Shown one piece after another: positions 1 through 8,607 of a stretch of 64,000 nucleotides of DNA. The stretch lies in the NCBI RefSeq assembly GCF_001422045.1, contig NZ_LMLW01000008.1, positions 34,291 through 98,290 on the forward strand. Direction: 5' to 3'. A model generated the notes under the pieces. That model saw nothing but the letters and a program-made list of their open reading frames with translations, had not been told where the DNA came from and made no database searches. The translations under genes were made by a program, and so were the position numbers. Every line of letters begins with the position of its first letter. The stretch's first letter is position 1. This DNA is from Sphingomonas sp. Leaf242 (GTDB taxonomy: Bacteria; Pseudomonadota; Alphaproteobacteria; Sphingomonadales; Sphingomonadaceae).

Positions 1-1755
1 GAAGCCGGTGACCGACGCCGAGAGCTGTGCGCCGATGAAGCGATAGCCGAGTTCCTGCGACACCGAATATTCGTTCTTCAGCGCGGTTGTCCCCTGCGTC
101 GCGACGGCCCCGCCTGCATAGCTGTTGTAGAGCGTGAACTCGTTGGGCGTGCGGAAATTGGTGGTGATGTTGGCGAACACCTGCTGGCGATCGTCGATCC
201 GGTAATGGACCGCCGCGCGCGGCAGCGCCGCAAAGCTGTCGAGCCGCACGTCGGTCTGTGGTCCCGGCAGGTAATTGCGGCCGTTGCGCAGCACGTCGAC
301 GCCCTTGAACCCCGCGTCGATCGTCAGCCGCGGCGTCAGCGCGATGCTGTCGGCGACGAAGAACCCCTTCGTGACGGTGACGGTGCGCTGGTTCTCATAG
401 GCGAGCAGGCGGCCATCGGCGGTGCGGATCGCCTTCGCGCGATAGCCCCAGCGGTCGGTCGGCTGCCCGTCCGCATCTATCGACGTGTAGGACTGCGTGA
501 CGCGATCGGTGCCGTAGTCGAACCACAGCCCGGCGGTGAGCGTGTGCACGCCGGTCTTCAGCGTCAGCTTGCTGACGTTGCCGGTCCGCATCTGATCGCC
601 GGTATAATTGCCGAGCACGGTCGCCCCGCCGTCGACCACGCCGTCGACCGCGCCGGGCAGCGCGATCGGCTGGGCCAGCTCTTCGGTCCCAAGGAAATTG
701 CCGGTGGTGGTGAGTTGCGTGCCATAGGGCGAGTTGCCGTAGCCGAACTGGAGATAGCTCGTGGTGTCCAGCGCGAGCCGGTCGTTCAACACCAGATGCA
801 CCGGTGCGGAGGCATAGAGGTTGCGGAACGGCGCACGGTACAGCCGCCAATAATTGGTGTTCCCCGCCGTATAACGCTTGTCGTAGTTGAAGCCGCGACC
901 CTGCGCGGTCCACTCCGCCAGCGTCGGGCTCGGGTAACTCGACGAGTTCGCATCGTTATACGACAGCGCGAGGCTGGCGCGGTTACCGGCGCCCCATTCC
1001 TTGAGAAACTTCGCGTCGATATGCTGGCGCGTGTCGTAGCCCGCGCCGCGCCAATTGTCGGCGCGGGTGTTCGAATAGGACAGGAACGCCTTCAACCCGG
1101 TGTTGCCGATCGTACCTGTATCAATGCGGACGAACGCACGCCGCGCCGCGTAGCTGCCGAGCGACAGATCGACCAGCCCACCAGGACGCACCTTCGGATC
1201 GTCGAGCGCCAGCGACAACAGCCCGCCGGCACCGCCCAGCGTCGGCGAATCGATATCGACCGCGCCTTGCGCCAGCGTGATCCGCCGCAGATTCTCGGGA
1301 TCGGCGAACTGCGAGGGATAGGCGTAATAATAGCCGATGTCGTTCTGCGGCGCGCCTTCCATCAGCACGCCGATCTCGTCCTGCCCGAGCCCGCGGACGG
1401 TGAGGCTGGAACTGGTCGAAAGGCCATACGGATCGCTCGACGCGACGTTCGCGCCGGGCAGCAACGTCACCAGCTGGAACGCGTTGAGCGTCGGCGCCTG
1501 CTTGACGATGAAGTCCGCGGAGATCGCGCTCTGCGCTTTCGGCGTGCGCTGGTCGGGCAGGAGGCCCGCCGGATCGGGCGTGCCGACGACGCGGATCTCC
1601 GCGGGTTCGGCCGGATCGGGCGCGACTTGCGCGAACGCCGGCGAGGCGCACATCGTTGCCGACAAGATCAACGCCACCCGGCCCAGGCGGACACGCGATC
1701 GCCAAGACGGCGACCCGGACTTCAAAAACGGAAAACCAGTACCGAAAACGCTCAC
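1..1755 (-). CDS. TonB-dependent receptor, TPP-riboswitch controlled (C-terminus beyond window)
   Basis: Outer-membrane beta-barrel importer energised by TonB; 585 codons are visible and the reading frame runs off the left edge. I chose the GTG at 1755 because GGAG lies 5 nt upstream and it gives a signal peptide ending around SPAFAQ. The plug domain follows, with motifs such as SSLTVRGLGQDEIGVLMEG and PENLRRITLAQGAVDIDSP, then barrel strands with many aromatic residues. A TPP riboswitch lies directly upstream. From what is known of such riboswitches I infer that the substrate is thiamin, a thiamin phosphate or a precursor; the protein sequence alone does not show this. No inner-membrane thiamin transporter is visible in the window. 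Confidence 0.9.
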   Translation of the reverse strand, partial: MSVFGTGFPFLKSGSPSWRSRVRLGRVALILSATMCASPAFAQVAPDPAEPAEIRVVGTPDPAGLLPDQRTPKAQSAISADFIVKQAPTLNAFQLVTLLPGANVASSDPYGLSTSSSLTVRGLGQDEIGVLMEGAPQNDIGYYYAYPSQFADPENLRRITLAQGAVDIDSPTLGGAGGLLSLALDDPKVRPGGLVDLSLGSYAARRAFVRIDTGTIGNTGLKAFLSYSNTRADNWRGAGYDTRQHIDAKFLKEWGAGNRASLALSYNDANSSSYPSPTLAEWTAQGRGFNYDKRYTAGNTNYWRLYRAPFRNLYASAPVHLVLNDRLALDTTSYLQFGYGNSPYGTQLTTTGNFLGTEELAQPIALPGAVDGVVDGGATVLGNYTGDQMRTGNVSKLTLKTGVHTLTAGLWFDYGTDRVTQSYTSIDADGQPTDRWGYRAKAIRTADGRLLAYENQRTVTVTKGFFVADSIALTPRLTIDAGFKGVDVLRNGRNYLPGPQTDVRLDSFAALPRAAVHYRIDDRQQVFANITTNFRTPNEFTLYNSYAGGAVATQGTTALKNEYSVSQELGYRFIGAQLSASVTGF

Positions 1756-1760
1756 GTCCA

Positions 1761-1886
1761 CTCCAATCGGAGGGACGACGGGCCAGCCGCGGACCCTCCC
1801 TACGCCGGTATAAGCCGGATCAGGTTCAGCGGGTCATGGGCTGCTGCCCACCTCTCAGCCGCGCGTCAGCGGCCCCCCGGGGATGC
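1761..1886 (-). promoter_or_regulatory. TPP (THI-box) riboswitch with Shine-Dalgarno-sequestering expression platform
   Basis: Read on the minus strand, the leader carries the thi-box hallmarks in order: GGGGGGCC, GCTGAGAGG (1851-1859), ACCC, TGAACCTGATCCGG (1815-1828), then TACCGGCGTAGGGA (1799 side). Downstream, CTCC-GATT-GGAG (1761-1772) forms a hairpin that would hide the GGAG Shine-Dalgarno of the receptor. CCCTCC (1769-1774) can instead pair with the GGAGGG at the 3' end of the aptamer (1794-1799). That is a plausible switch between ligand-bound OFF and free ON states. The aptamer identity is read directly from conserved motifs; the switching model is inference. Confidence 0.93.
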
Positions 1887-1929
1887 CGTCGCTTAAGCCG
1901 TCGGTGCGCCTGTGGAAAGCGCTATCGCC

Positions 1930-3345
1930 CTAAAGTGGCGAAGCTTTCCCCGCATCGCTCTTCCGCCGCCCGTAGGCCGCGTACAGCGCGAGCCCGGTGC
2001 CGTTCCAGATCACGAACCGGACGAGCGTCGAGGTCGGCAGGCTGGCGAGCAGATACAGGCAGCCGAGCACGGTCACGGTACCGACGACATAGGCGGCCGG
2101 GCAACGGAACAGCCGCGGCAGTTGGGGGGCGGTGCGGCGCAGCACCATCAGGCACACGCCGACCGAGATGAACGCGATCAGCGTCCCCGCGTTGGCGAGT
2201 TCGGCGATCTCGTCGAGCCGGAAGAACCCTGCGACCGCGGCGATCGACAGGCCGGTCAGCAACGTGATCAGCGTCGGCGATCCGGTCCGCTTGCTGACCT
2301 TGGCCAGTCGTCGCGGGAGCAACCCATCACGCGCCATCACGAAGAAGATCCGGCTCTGGCCGTACATCATCACCAGGATCACCGACGGCAGCGCGATCAC
2401 CGCGGCCAGCGCGATCAGCTGCGCGGCGAACGGCTGGCTCAACTGGCGCAGCACCAGTGCGAGCGGTTCGGGCGAATTAGCGAGCTGCGTGAACGGCAGC
2501 GCGCCGATCGCGCTGACCGCGACGGCCATGTAGATTACCGTGCAGACCAGCATCGAGCCGACGATCCCGATCGTCAGGTCGCGCTTGGGGTTCTTGGTTT
2601 CCTCCGCCGAGGTCGCGACCGCGTCGAAGCCGTAGAACGCGAAGAACACGATCGCCGCCGCCGCCATCACGCCCCTCTTGTGCCCGCCGATCTCGGTCGA
2701 GCCGAAGCCGTAGGGCATGAACGGGTGGAGGTTGTCGGCCTTGAACGCGGGCGCGGCGTAGACGACGAAGATCGTCAGCGCGACCAGCTTGATCAGCACG
2801 AGGACGATGTTCAGCGTCGCGCTCTGCCGCGTACCGAGGATCAGCATTCCCATCACCGCCAGCGACACCAGCACCGCCGGCATGTTGACGAGGCCGCCGC
2901 CATGCGGACCGACCAGCAACGCATGCGGCAGGTGAACCCCCGCCGCCTCGATCCAGCCGACCAGATAGCCCGACCAGCCGACCGCGACTGTCGAACATGC
3001 GAGCGAATATTCGAGGATCAGGCTCCAGCCGACTACCCAGGCGACGGTCTCGCCGAGTGCTGTATAGCTGAACGTATAGGCGCTTCCCGCGGCCGGAATC
3101 AGCGTCGCGAGTTCGGTATAGGCAAGCGCGGCGCACGCACAGATCACGCCGCAGATCACGAAAGCGAGGATCACGCCCGGCCCCGCGCGCTCGGCCCCGA
3201 CGCCGACCAAGGTATAGATCCCGGTGCCGACGATCGCCCCCACCCCGAGCGCGATCAGATGGGGCCAGCTCAGCGTCTTGGCGAGACTGTGTTCGCGGTT
3301 ATGGGCAGACGATTCGAACGATTTACGCGGTCCAAACATGCCCAT
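1930..3345 (-). CDS. APC-superfamily amino acid permease
   Basis: A 471-aa inner-membrane transporter of the amino acid-polyamine-organocation superfamily, close to the cationic amino acid transporter (YfnA-like) branch. About 12 hydrophobic segments are visible. The first has the family's helix-breaking glycine motif (GVGAIVGTGIYTLVG, residues 35-49), and a conserved FFAFYGFDAVATSAEE region follows near residue 235. It starts 13 nt after the GntR regulator gene and is probably co-transcribed with the hydroxyproline catabolic genes upstream of that. Uptake of hydroxyproline or small peptide-derived amino acids is the contextual guess; specificity cannot be read from the sequence. Confidence 0.88.
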   Translation of the reverse strand: MGMFGPRKSFESSAHNREHSLAKTLSWPHLIALGVGAIVGTGIYTLVGVGAERAGPGVILAFVICGVICACAALAYTELATLIPAAGSAYTFSYTALGETVAWVVGWSLILEYSLACSTVAVGWSGYLVGWIEAAGVHLPHALLVGPHGGGLVNMPAVLVSLAVMGMLILGTRQSATLNIVLVLIKLVALTIFVVYAAPAFKADNLHPFMPYGFGSTEIGGHKRGVMAAAAIVFFAFYGFDAVATSAEETKNPKRDLTIGIVGSMLVCTVIYMAVAVSAIGALPFTQLANSPEPLALVLRQLSQPFAAQLIALAAVIALPSVILVMMYGQSRIFFVMARDGLLPRRLAKVSKRTGSPTLITLLTGLSIAAVAGFFRLDEIAELANAGTLIAFISVGVCLMVLRRTAPQLPRLFRCPAAYVVGTVTVLGCLYLLASLPTSTLVRFVIWNGTGLALYAAYGRRKSDAGKASPL

Positions 3346-3358
3346 CCCCGGTTGGTCT

Positions 3359-4012
3359 CTAGTCTCGCGCTGTGTCGAACTGCGCGCGCAGATCGGTCAG
3401 CGTCGATTGAATATGGCTCGTCAGCAGCACCAGCATGCGATCGTCGTCGCGTGCGAGCCACGCGTCGAGCATCTGGCGATGCTCCAGATGCGCCCGATCC
3501 TCGCGCCCCGCCGGCCGCAGATGCGCGACGACATAGCGTTCCGCCAGGATCGCCAGCCGCTCGACCATCTGCGTGGTCAGCAGGCGACGGCCGGGACGGA
3601 CCAGCGCGGTGTGGAACACGCGGTTGCGGATCGCGACCTCGGCCAGCCGCTCGCTCGCCGCGCTGTCCAGTTCTTCGAACGCCAGGATAGCCGCGACACG
3701 ATCGTCGTCGTTGGCGACCGTCGCGGCATAGGCCGCAGCCTGCGGTTCGATCGCCAGCCGCAACGCGAAGATGTCGTTCGCCTCGTCCGCCGACATCGGC
3801 TGGACCGAATAGCCGCGGTTCGCGTGGCTGGTCAGCAGCCCTTCCTGCTCGAGCCGCGCCAGCGCCTCGCGGAGCGGGATCTTGCTGACGCCGAGTTCAG
3901 TCGCCAGCGCATCCTGGCGGATCGCAGTATGGCCGGCGAGCTTGCCGGTGACGATCTGCTCGCGGACGATCTCGAACACCTGCTCGGACAGGGTGCGGAC
4001 GACGATACTCAT
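3359..4012 (-). CDS. GntR-family (FCD) transcriptional regulator
   Basis: Winged-helix regulator of 217 aa. The N-terminal HTH (residues about 5-70, including LSEQVFEIVREQIVTGKL and ELGVSKIPLREALARLEQEG) is followed by an all-helical FCD ligand-binding domain. I chose the ATG at 4012 (MSIVVRTL) rather than an upstream in-frame ATG at 4060 because the homology begins there and GGAG lies upstream. It sits between the epimerase and permease genes on the same strand, so it is the obvious local regulator of the hydroxyproline genes. FCD regulators commonly bind palindromes with a GTATAC core, and such a site (TCGTATACGA) lies in the divergent promoter at 6035-6044. Confidence 0.9.
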   Translation of the reverse strand: MSIVVRTLSEQVFEIVREQIVTGKLAGHTAIRQDALATELGVSKIPLREALARLEQEGLLTSHANRGYSVQPMSADEANDIFALRLAIEPQAAAYAATVANDDDRVAAILAFEELDSAASERLAEVAIRNRVFHTALVRPGRRLLTTQMVERLAILAERYVVAHLRPAGREDRAHLEHRQMLDAWLARDDDRMLVLLTSHIQSTLTDLRAQFDTARD

Positions 4013-4075
4013 AGACGGAAGGCTCCGGGGACGGGATTGCGCCCCCTGCATAGCCCACACTTCATGAAATATAGC

Positions 4076-5074
4076 TCACGAAACTTGAAACCCGTTCCAA
4101 AAACGATCGTCGCGATCGATCCAGATCGTGTTGAACCCGGTCGCGATCGCCGATCCTTCGATCGACGGGATGATCGCCGGCGTATCGCCCAGCATGGTCT
4201 CGGCTTCGACGCGCCCGATGAAGCGGCTGCCGATATAGCTCTCATGCACGAACCGGTCGCCGACCGACAATCGTGCCGTGTCAGCGAGATGCGCCAGGCG
4301 GGCCGAGGTGCCGGTGCCGCACGGACTGCGGTCGATCGCCTTGTCGCCATAGAATACCGCGTTGCGCCCGTCCGCCCCGTCGGTGCGCGGCACGTCGGCC
4401 CACAGCACATGGCTGACGCCGCGGATCGTCGGGTCGAGCGGATGGACCGGCTCGAACTGTGCCCGCACCGCCTCGCGAACGCGACCACTGAGCGCGATGA
4501 TCTCCGCCGCGCCGAGGTCGTCGAGCCCGGTATAGCGCCCCTGCGGTTCGACGATCGCGTAGTAATTGCCACCGTAGGCGACATCGATGCTGAGCGGGCC
4601 GATGCCCTCGATTTCCACCGCGATCCCGCGTGCCGCGACATAGGCCGGCACGTTGGTGATCCGTACCGAGGTCACTTTCGCGCCCTCGGTCTCGTACGCC
4701 ACGTCGATAACGCCCGCAGGCACCTCGATCCGCAGCCTGCCCGGTACGGCCGGCTGGATCAGCCCATGTTCGAGCCCGAACGTCACCATCCCGATCGTGC
4801 CATGTCCGCACATCGGCAGGCACCCGCTCGTCTCGATGAACAGGATGCCGATATCGGTATCGTCGCGCGTCGGCGGGTAGAGGAACCCGCCCGACATCAT
4901 GTCGTGCCCACGCGGCTCGAAGCAGAGTCCGGTGCGGATCCAGTCGAACCGGTTCATGAAATCCTGCCGCCGCTCCGACATCGACGCGCCCTTGAGCAGC
5001 GGCGCACCGCCCGCGACGAGGCGGACCGGATTGCCGGCGGTGTGGCCGTCGATGCAGAAGAAAGTGTGGCGCAT
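4076..5074 (-). CDS. lhpA: 4-hydroxyproline 2-epimerase (proline racemase family)
   Basis: Cofactor-independent enzyme of 332 aa that converts trans-4-hydroxy-L-proline to cis-4-hydroxy-D-proline, the first step of bacterial hydroxyproline degradation. Both catalytic cysteines are present: C89 in MCGHGT and C252 in DRSPCGTGTSAR. Two cysteines exclude the dehydratase branch, in which one is replaced by Thr or Ser. The start codon overlaps the stop codon of the upstream deaminase (TGATG), so translation is probably coupled. The divergent D-amino-acid dehydrogenase and adjacent deaminase supply the following steps, which is the main reason for choosing the hydroxyproline epimerase over proline racemase. 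Confidence 0.9.
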   Translation of the reverse strand: MRHTFFCIDGHTAGNPVRLVAGGAPLLKGASMSERRQDFMNRFDWIRTGLCFEPRGHDMMSGGFLYPPTRDDTDIGILFIETSGCLPMCGHGTIGMVTFGLEHGLIQPAVPGRLRIEVPAGVIDVAYETEGAKVTSVRITNVPAYVAARGIAVEIEGIGPLSIDVAYGGNYYAIVEPQGRYTGLDDLGAAEIIALSGRVREAVRAQFEPVHPLDPTIRGVSHVLWADVPRTDGADGRNAVFYGDKAIDRSPCGTGTSARLAHLADTARLSVGDRFVHESYIGSRFIGRVEAETMLGDTPAIIPSIEGSAIATGFNTIWIDRDDRFWNGFQVS

Positions 5075-6000
5075 CAGCCGGATGCTAGCGCCGGCTCGGC
5101 GGCGGTCAATGTCGGGCGGGTCGCCGCGGCCTTCTCGACCATCGCGATCACCTCGGCACGGCGTTCGCCGATCAGCGGATAGCGTGGCGGCAGGACGCGT
5201 TCGGAGCCGCGCCCCATGACCTGCTCGGCGAGCTTGATCGACTGGACCAGGTCATGCTCGGCATCGAGATGAAGCAGCGGCATGAACCAGCGATAGATCT
5301 CCATCGCCTTGGCATGATCGCCGCGCGCGAACGCGTTGACCAATTCGACCGATTCCCGCGGGAATGCGTTGGTAAGCCCGGAGACCCAGCCCTGCGCGCC
5401 AAGATACAGCCCTTCGAGCGCAACGTCGTCGAGCCCGGCGAACAGCACGTAGCGGTCGCCGAACGCGGTCTTCACGTCGGTGAAACGCCGCGTGTCGGGC
5501 GCCGATTCCTTGACCGCGACGATGTTCGCGACATCGACCAGCGCGGCGAGCACATCGTTGTCGATCAGCGTGCGATACGCGGGCGGGTTGTTATAGAGCA
5601 TGATCGGCAGGCCGACCTGCTCGGCCACACCCTTGAAATGCGCCACCAGTTCGTGTGGCTTCGGCACATAGACCATCGGCGGCAGCAGCATCAGGCCGTC
5701 CGCGCCGGCCTTTTCGGCGGCTTGCGCATACCGGACGGCACGGCGCGTGTCGTATTCCGAGACGCCGGTGATGACCGGCACGCGGCCATCGACCGCCTCG
5801 ACGATCGCGGTCAGCACTTCGACCTTTTCATCATAGTCGAACGAGTTATTCTCGCCGACCGTGCCGAGTGCGATCACCCCGGTCACACCGTCACGGATCA
5901 GGTCGTCGACGACGCGCTGGGTGTCGGAGAGATCGACGCTCATGTCCTCGCGGATCTGCGTCGTTACGGCCGGAAATACGCCCTTCCATTCGACAGACAT
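5074..6000 (-). CDS. lhpC: DapA-family lyase, probable 1-pyrroline-4-hydroxy-2-carboxylate deaminase
   Basis: A 308-aa TIM-barrel of the dihydrodipicolinate synthase/N-acetylneuraminate lyase superfamily. The Schiff-base lysine is K164 (VAVKESA) and the conserved tyrosine is Y136 (MLYNNPP). The GTVGEN loop (residues 46-51) replaces the GTTGE usual in DapA. In the known pathway this family member converts 1-pyrroline-4-hydroxy-2-carboxylate, the product of D-hydroxyproline oxidation, to alpha-ketoglutarate semialdehyde plus ammonia. It is first in a minus-strand operon with the epimerase (TGATG overlap), regulator and permease. RBS AGGAAGG lies 9 nt upstream of the ATG. No alpha-ketoglutarate semialdehyde dehydrogenase is visible in the window. 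Confidence 0.86.
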   Translation of the reverse strand: MSVEWKGVFPAVTTQIREDMSVDLSDTQRVVDDLIRDGVTGVIALGTVGENNSFDYDEKVEVLTAIVEAVDGRVPVITGVSEYDTRRAVRYAQAAEKAGADGLMLLPPMVYVPKPHELVAHFKGVAEQVGLPIMLYNNPPAYRTLIDNDVLAALVDVANIVAVKESAPDTRRFTDVKTAFGDRYVLFAGLDDVALEGLYLGAQGWVSGLTNAFPRESVELVNAFARGDHAKAMEIYRWFMPLLHLDAEHDLVQSIKLAEQVMGRGSERVLPPRYPLIGERRAEVIAMVEKAAATRPTLTAAEPALASG

Positions 6001-6026
6001 TCGGTATCGACCTTCCTGCGTTTCAA

Positions 6027-6050
6027 GATATATATCGTATACGAATTCGT
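6027..6050. promoter_or_regulatory. Candidate GntR operator in divergent hydroxyproline promoter
   Basis: The 76-nt space between the divergent deaminase and dehydrogenase genes holds the perfect palindrome TCGTATACGA (6035-6044), overlapping a second one, ACGAATTCGT (6041-6050). The core ATATCGTATA (6032-6041) recurs upstream of the GH127 gene and of the TonB receptor at 22.6-25.6 kb. The GTATAC centre fits FCD-type GntR operators. Binding by the regulator at 3359-4012 is inferred. Confidence 0.7.
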
Positions 6051-6076
6051 TAAGTGCCGTGCAACAGGAGATTGGA

Positions 6077-7312
6077 TTGAAAACGATCGGTATCGTGGGG
6101 GGCGGCGTGGTCGGACTGTGCTGCGCCGTCGCGCTGCTCGACCGCGGCTATGACGTGAGTGTGTTCGAACGCGATGGCGATTACAACGCCGCATCCTGGA
6201 GCAATGCCGGGCACATCGCGGTCGAACAGGTCGAGCCGCTCGCCTCGCCCGCCGCGGTGCGCTCGGTGCTGAAGCGTCTGTTCAGCGTCGGCGGCGCACT
6301 GGGACTGCCGATTGCTATGGCGGCGCACTGGCTACCGTTCGCCGCACGGCTGGTGGCGGCGTCGACCCCGGCGAAGTTCGCGGCGGGCACCGCAGCGCTG
6401 ACCCCACTGCTCGCCGGCGCGATGCCCGCATGGCGCGATCTGGTCGGCACGCTCGGCGCGCGCGACCTGCTCCGCGAGGACGGCCATATCGTCGTCTGGG
6501 ATACACCCGAAACTGCACGCGCCGGCCGCACCCATTGGTCGCGCGCTGCGATTGGCACGGCACGGATCGCGGACGCCGATCCCGAGGTGCTGCACCGGCT
6601 CGGCTTTCTCGCCGATCCGGTCGGCGGCGCGATCCGCTTTACGGGCAGCGGCCAGATCGCCGACCTTCGCGTGCTCGCGAAGACACTGGAGGCCGCGGTC
6701 GAGGCACGCGGTGGCCGGATCGTCCGCCAGGCGGCGCGGTTGGCCGACGATTCAGGACGGATCCTCATCATCGGCCACGATGTCGATCAGCTACTCGTGA
6801 CCGCAGGCGTCCGCTCTCGCGCACTGCTCGAACCGCTCGGCTACCGCGTGCCGATGATCGCCGAGCGCGGCTATCATATCCGCGCGCGTGCCGATGGCTG
6901 GCCGGCCGACCTGCCGCCGGTCGTGTTCGAGGATCGCTCGATGATCGTCACGCGCTATGCGGAGTGCGTCCAGGCGGCGAGCTTCGTCGAGCTCGGCGAT
7001 CCCGACGGTCCGCCCGATCCGCGCAAATGGGACCGGCTGGAGCATCATGTCCGATCGCTCGGCCTGCCGATCGAGGGGCCGTTCACGCGCTGGATGGGGG
7101 CCAGGCCGACGCTGCCCGACTATCTCCCCGCGATCGGCCGCTCGACGCGCCACGCAAATCTCGCTTATGCCTTTGGTCATCAGCATCTCGGGCTCACGCT
7201 CGCGCCGGTGACCGCGACGCTCGTCGCGGCGATGCTGGCGGGGGAGACCCCGGCGGTGCCGCTCGCGCCGTTCGACCTCGACCGCTTCGGCAAAAAAGGA
7301 CCTCACGCATGA
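6077..7312 (+). CDS. FAD-dependent D-amino acid (D-hydroxyproline) dehydrogenase, DadA-like
   Basis: A 411-aa flavoprotein of the DAO family. The N-terminal dinucleotide-binding motif is GIVGGGVVGLCCAVALLDRG, and the substrate-domain signature near the C-terminus reads GARPTLPDYLPAIG. No ATG fits; I chose the TTG at 6077 because AGGAG lies 6 nt upstream and the FAD motif then starts at residue 5. From context it should oxidise cis-4-hydroxy-D-proline, made by the epimerase, to 1-pyrroline-4-hydroxy-2-carboxylate, passing electrons to the respiratory chain. It is divergent from the deaminase operon and overlaps the next gene by 4 nt (ATGA). A generic D-amino acid dehydrogenase remains possible. 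Confidence 0.87.
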   Translation: MKTIGIVGGGVVGLCCAVALLDRGYDVSVFERDGDYNAASWSNAGHIAVEQVEPLASPAAVRSVLKRLFSVGGALGLPIAMAAHWLPFAARLVAASTPAKFAAGTAALTPLLAGAMPAWRDLVGTLGARDLLREDGHIVVWDTPETARAGRTHWSRAAIGTARIADADPEVLHRLGFLADPVGGAIRFTGSGQIADLRVLAKTLEAAVEARGGRIVRQAARLADDSGRILIIGHDVDQLLVTAGVRSRALLEPLGYRVPMIAERGYHIRARADGWPADLPPVVFEDRSMIVTRYAECVQAASFVELGDPDGPPDPRKWDRLEHHVRSLGLPIEGPFTRWMGARPTLPDYLPAIGRSTRHANLAYAFGHQHLGLTLAPVTATLVAAMLAGETPAVPLAPFDLDRFGKKGPHA

Positions 7313-8484
7313 CCATCGGCGGATCATCGATACCCGACGAGCTGGCGTCCATCGCCCCCTGGGCGGACTGTGCGCCACCGATCACGCTGGCCGAGCGCAC
7401 CACGAGGCTCGACAAGGCGCGCGCGCTGACCGAGGCGGCGGGCGCCGACGCGCTGCTGATCGGCGCCGGGGCGAGCCTGCGCTATTTCGCGGGTGTGCCC
7501 TGGGGCGCGACCGAGCGGCTGGTCGCGCTGCTGCTGCCGGTGAAGGGCCAGCCGGTCCTGATCTGCCCGCGCTTCGAACAGGGGTCGCTGGAGGCCGTGG
7601 TCGAAATCGACGCCGACCTGCGTCTCTGGGAAGAGGACGAGAGCCCGTATGCGCTGGTTGCCGACGCGGTCGGCGGCCGCCTGCTGCTCGACCCGCAGCT
7701 TCCCTACGGGATGGCCAGCGCGCTCGCCGCCACCGGGCTCGATGTTGCCGATGGAGCGTCGGTGATAGACGCGTGCCGGATGATCAAGAGCCCCGCCGAA
7801 CTCGCATTGCTGAGCCAGGCCAAGGCGATGACGCTCGATGTCCAGCGCCGCGCCGCACGCATCCTCCATCCCGGCATCGCCGCCAGCGCGGTGATCCGCT
7901 TCATCGACGACGCGCACCGCGCGATCGGATCCTCCGGCTCGTATTTCTGCGCTGTCCAGTTCGGCCACGCGACCGCGTTCCCGCATGGCCTTCCCGGCGA
8001 CCAGCTGCTCGAGGAGGATCAGCTCGTGCTGATCGACACCGGCTGCCAGGTCGAGGGCTATCATTCCGATATCACGCGGACCTACGCGTTCGGCCAAGTC
8101 GGCGATGAGGCACGCGCGATCTGGGACATCGAGCACGAGGCGCAAGGAGCCGCGTTCGCTGCAGTCGAGCCGGGCGTGCCGTGCGAGGCGATCGACTATG
8201 CCGCCCGCGCGGTGCTGGAGAAGGCCGGGCTCGGCCCCGACTACCGCCTGCCCGGCCTGTCGCATCGCACCGGCCACGGCATCGGCCTGTCGATCCACGA
8301 GCCCGCCTATCTGGTCCGCGGCGACCGCACGCCGCTAGCGCCGGGGATGTGTTTCTCGAACGAACCGATGATCGTAGTGCCCGACCGCTTCGGCATCCGG
8401 CTGGAGGATCATTTCCACGTCACCGAGACCGGCGCCGCCTGGTTCACCGACCCGCAACCCTCGATCGACCGCCCGTTCGGCTGA
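7309..8484 (+). CDS. M24 family Xaa-Pro peptidase (prolidase-like)
   Basis: A 391-aa pita-bread metallopeptidase with an N-terminal creatinase-like domain (residues about 35-160). The catalytic domain keeps all five expected metal ligands: D243, D254 (IDTGCQVEGYHSD), H323 (GHGIG), E352 (NEP) and E366. The start overlaps the preceding dehydrogenase stop codon (ATGA), so the two are translated together. Xaa-Pro peptidases release amino acids linked to proline or hydroxyproline. In this position it would liberate hydroxyproline from imported peptides and feed the adjacent pathway; this role is inferred. No signal peptide is seen, so it is cytoplasmic. Confidence 0.9.
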   Translation: MTIGGSSIPDELASIAPWADCAPPITLAERTTRLDKARALTEAAGADALLIGAGASLRYFAGVPWGATERLVALLLPVKGQPVLICPRFEQGSLEAVVEIDADLRLWEEDESPYALVADAVGGRLLLDPQLPYGMASALAATGLDVADGASVIDACRMIKSPAELALLSQAKAMTLDVQRRAARILHPGIAASAVIRFIDDAHRAIGSSGSYFCAVQFGHATAFPHGLPGDQLLEEDQLVLIDTGCQVEGYHSDITRTYAFGQVGDEARAIWDIEHEAQGAAFAAVEPGVPCEAIDYAARAVLEKAGLGPDYRLPGLSHRTGHGIGLSIHEPAYLVRGDRTPLAPGMCFSNEPMIVVPDRFGIRLEDHFHVTETGAAWFTDPQPSIDRPFG

Positions 8485-8498
8485 CTCGCCGCCTTCCC

Positions 8499-8581
8499 GT
8501 CATCCTGGGCTCGACCCAGGATCCAGAGCCACCGATGCCATCACTCGAGGCTCTGGATCCCAGCTTTCGCTGGGATGAGGG
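8499..8581. repeat. REP-like palindromic repeat between convergent genes
   Basis: Two small hairpins (CCTGGG/CCCAGG and CCCAGC/GCTGGG) are nested in a larger inverted repeat, GGATCCAGAGCC (8519-8530) against GGCTCTGGATCC (8549-8560). This layout is typical of REP/BIME-like elements in sphingomonads. It separates the convergent M24 peptidase and GH43 genes and may act as a bidirectional terminator. Confidence 0.75.
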
Positions 8582-8607
8582 GTTAGTCGGAAGGCGGTTC
8601 CTTCCAA

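Noticed and set aside
1912..3690. Plus-strand 592-codon frame over the permease
   Set aside because: Composition is that of an antisense shadow (Arg/Asp/Gln/His rich); the minus strand has a clear membrane transporter.
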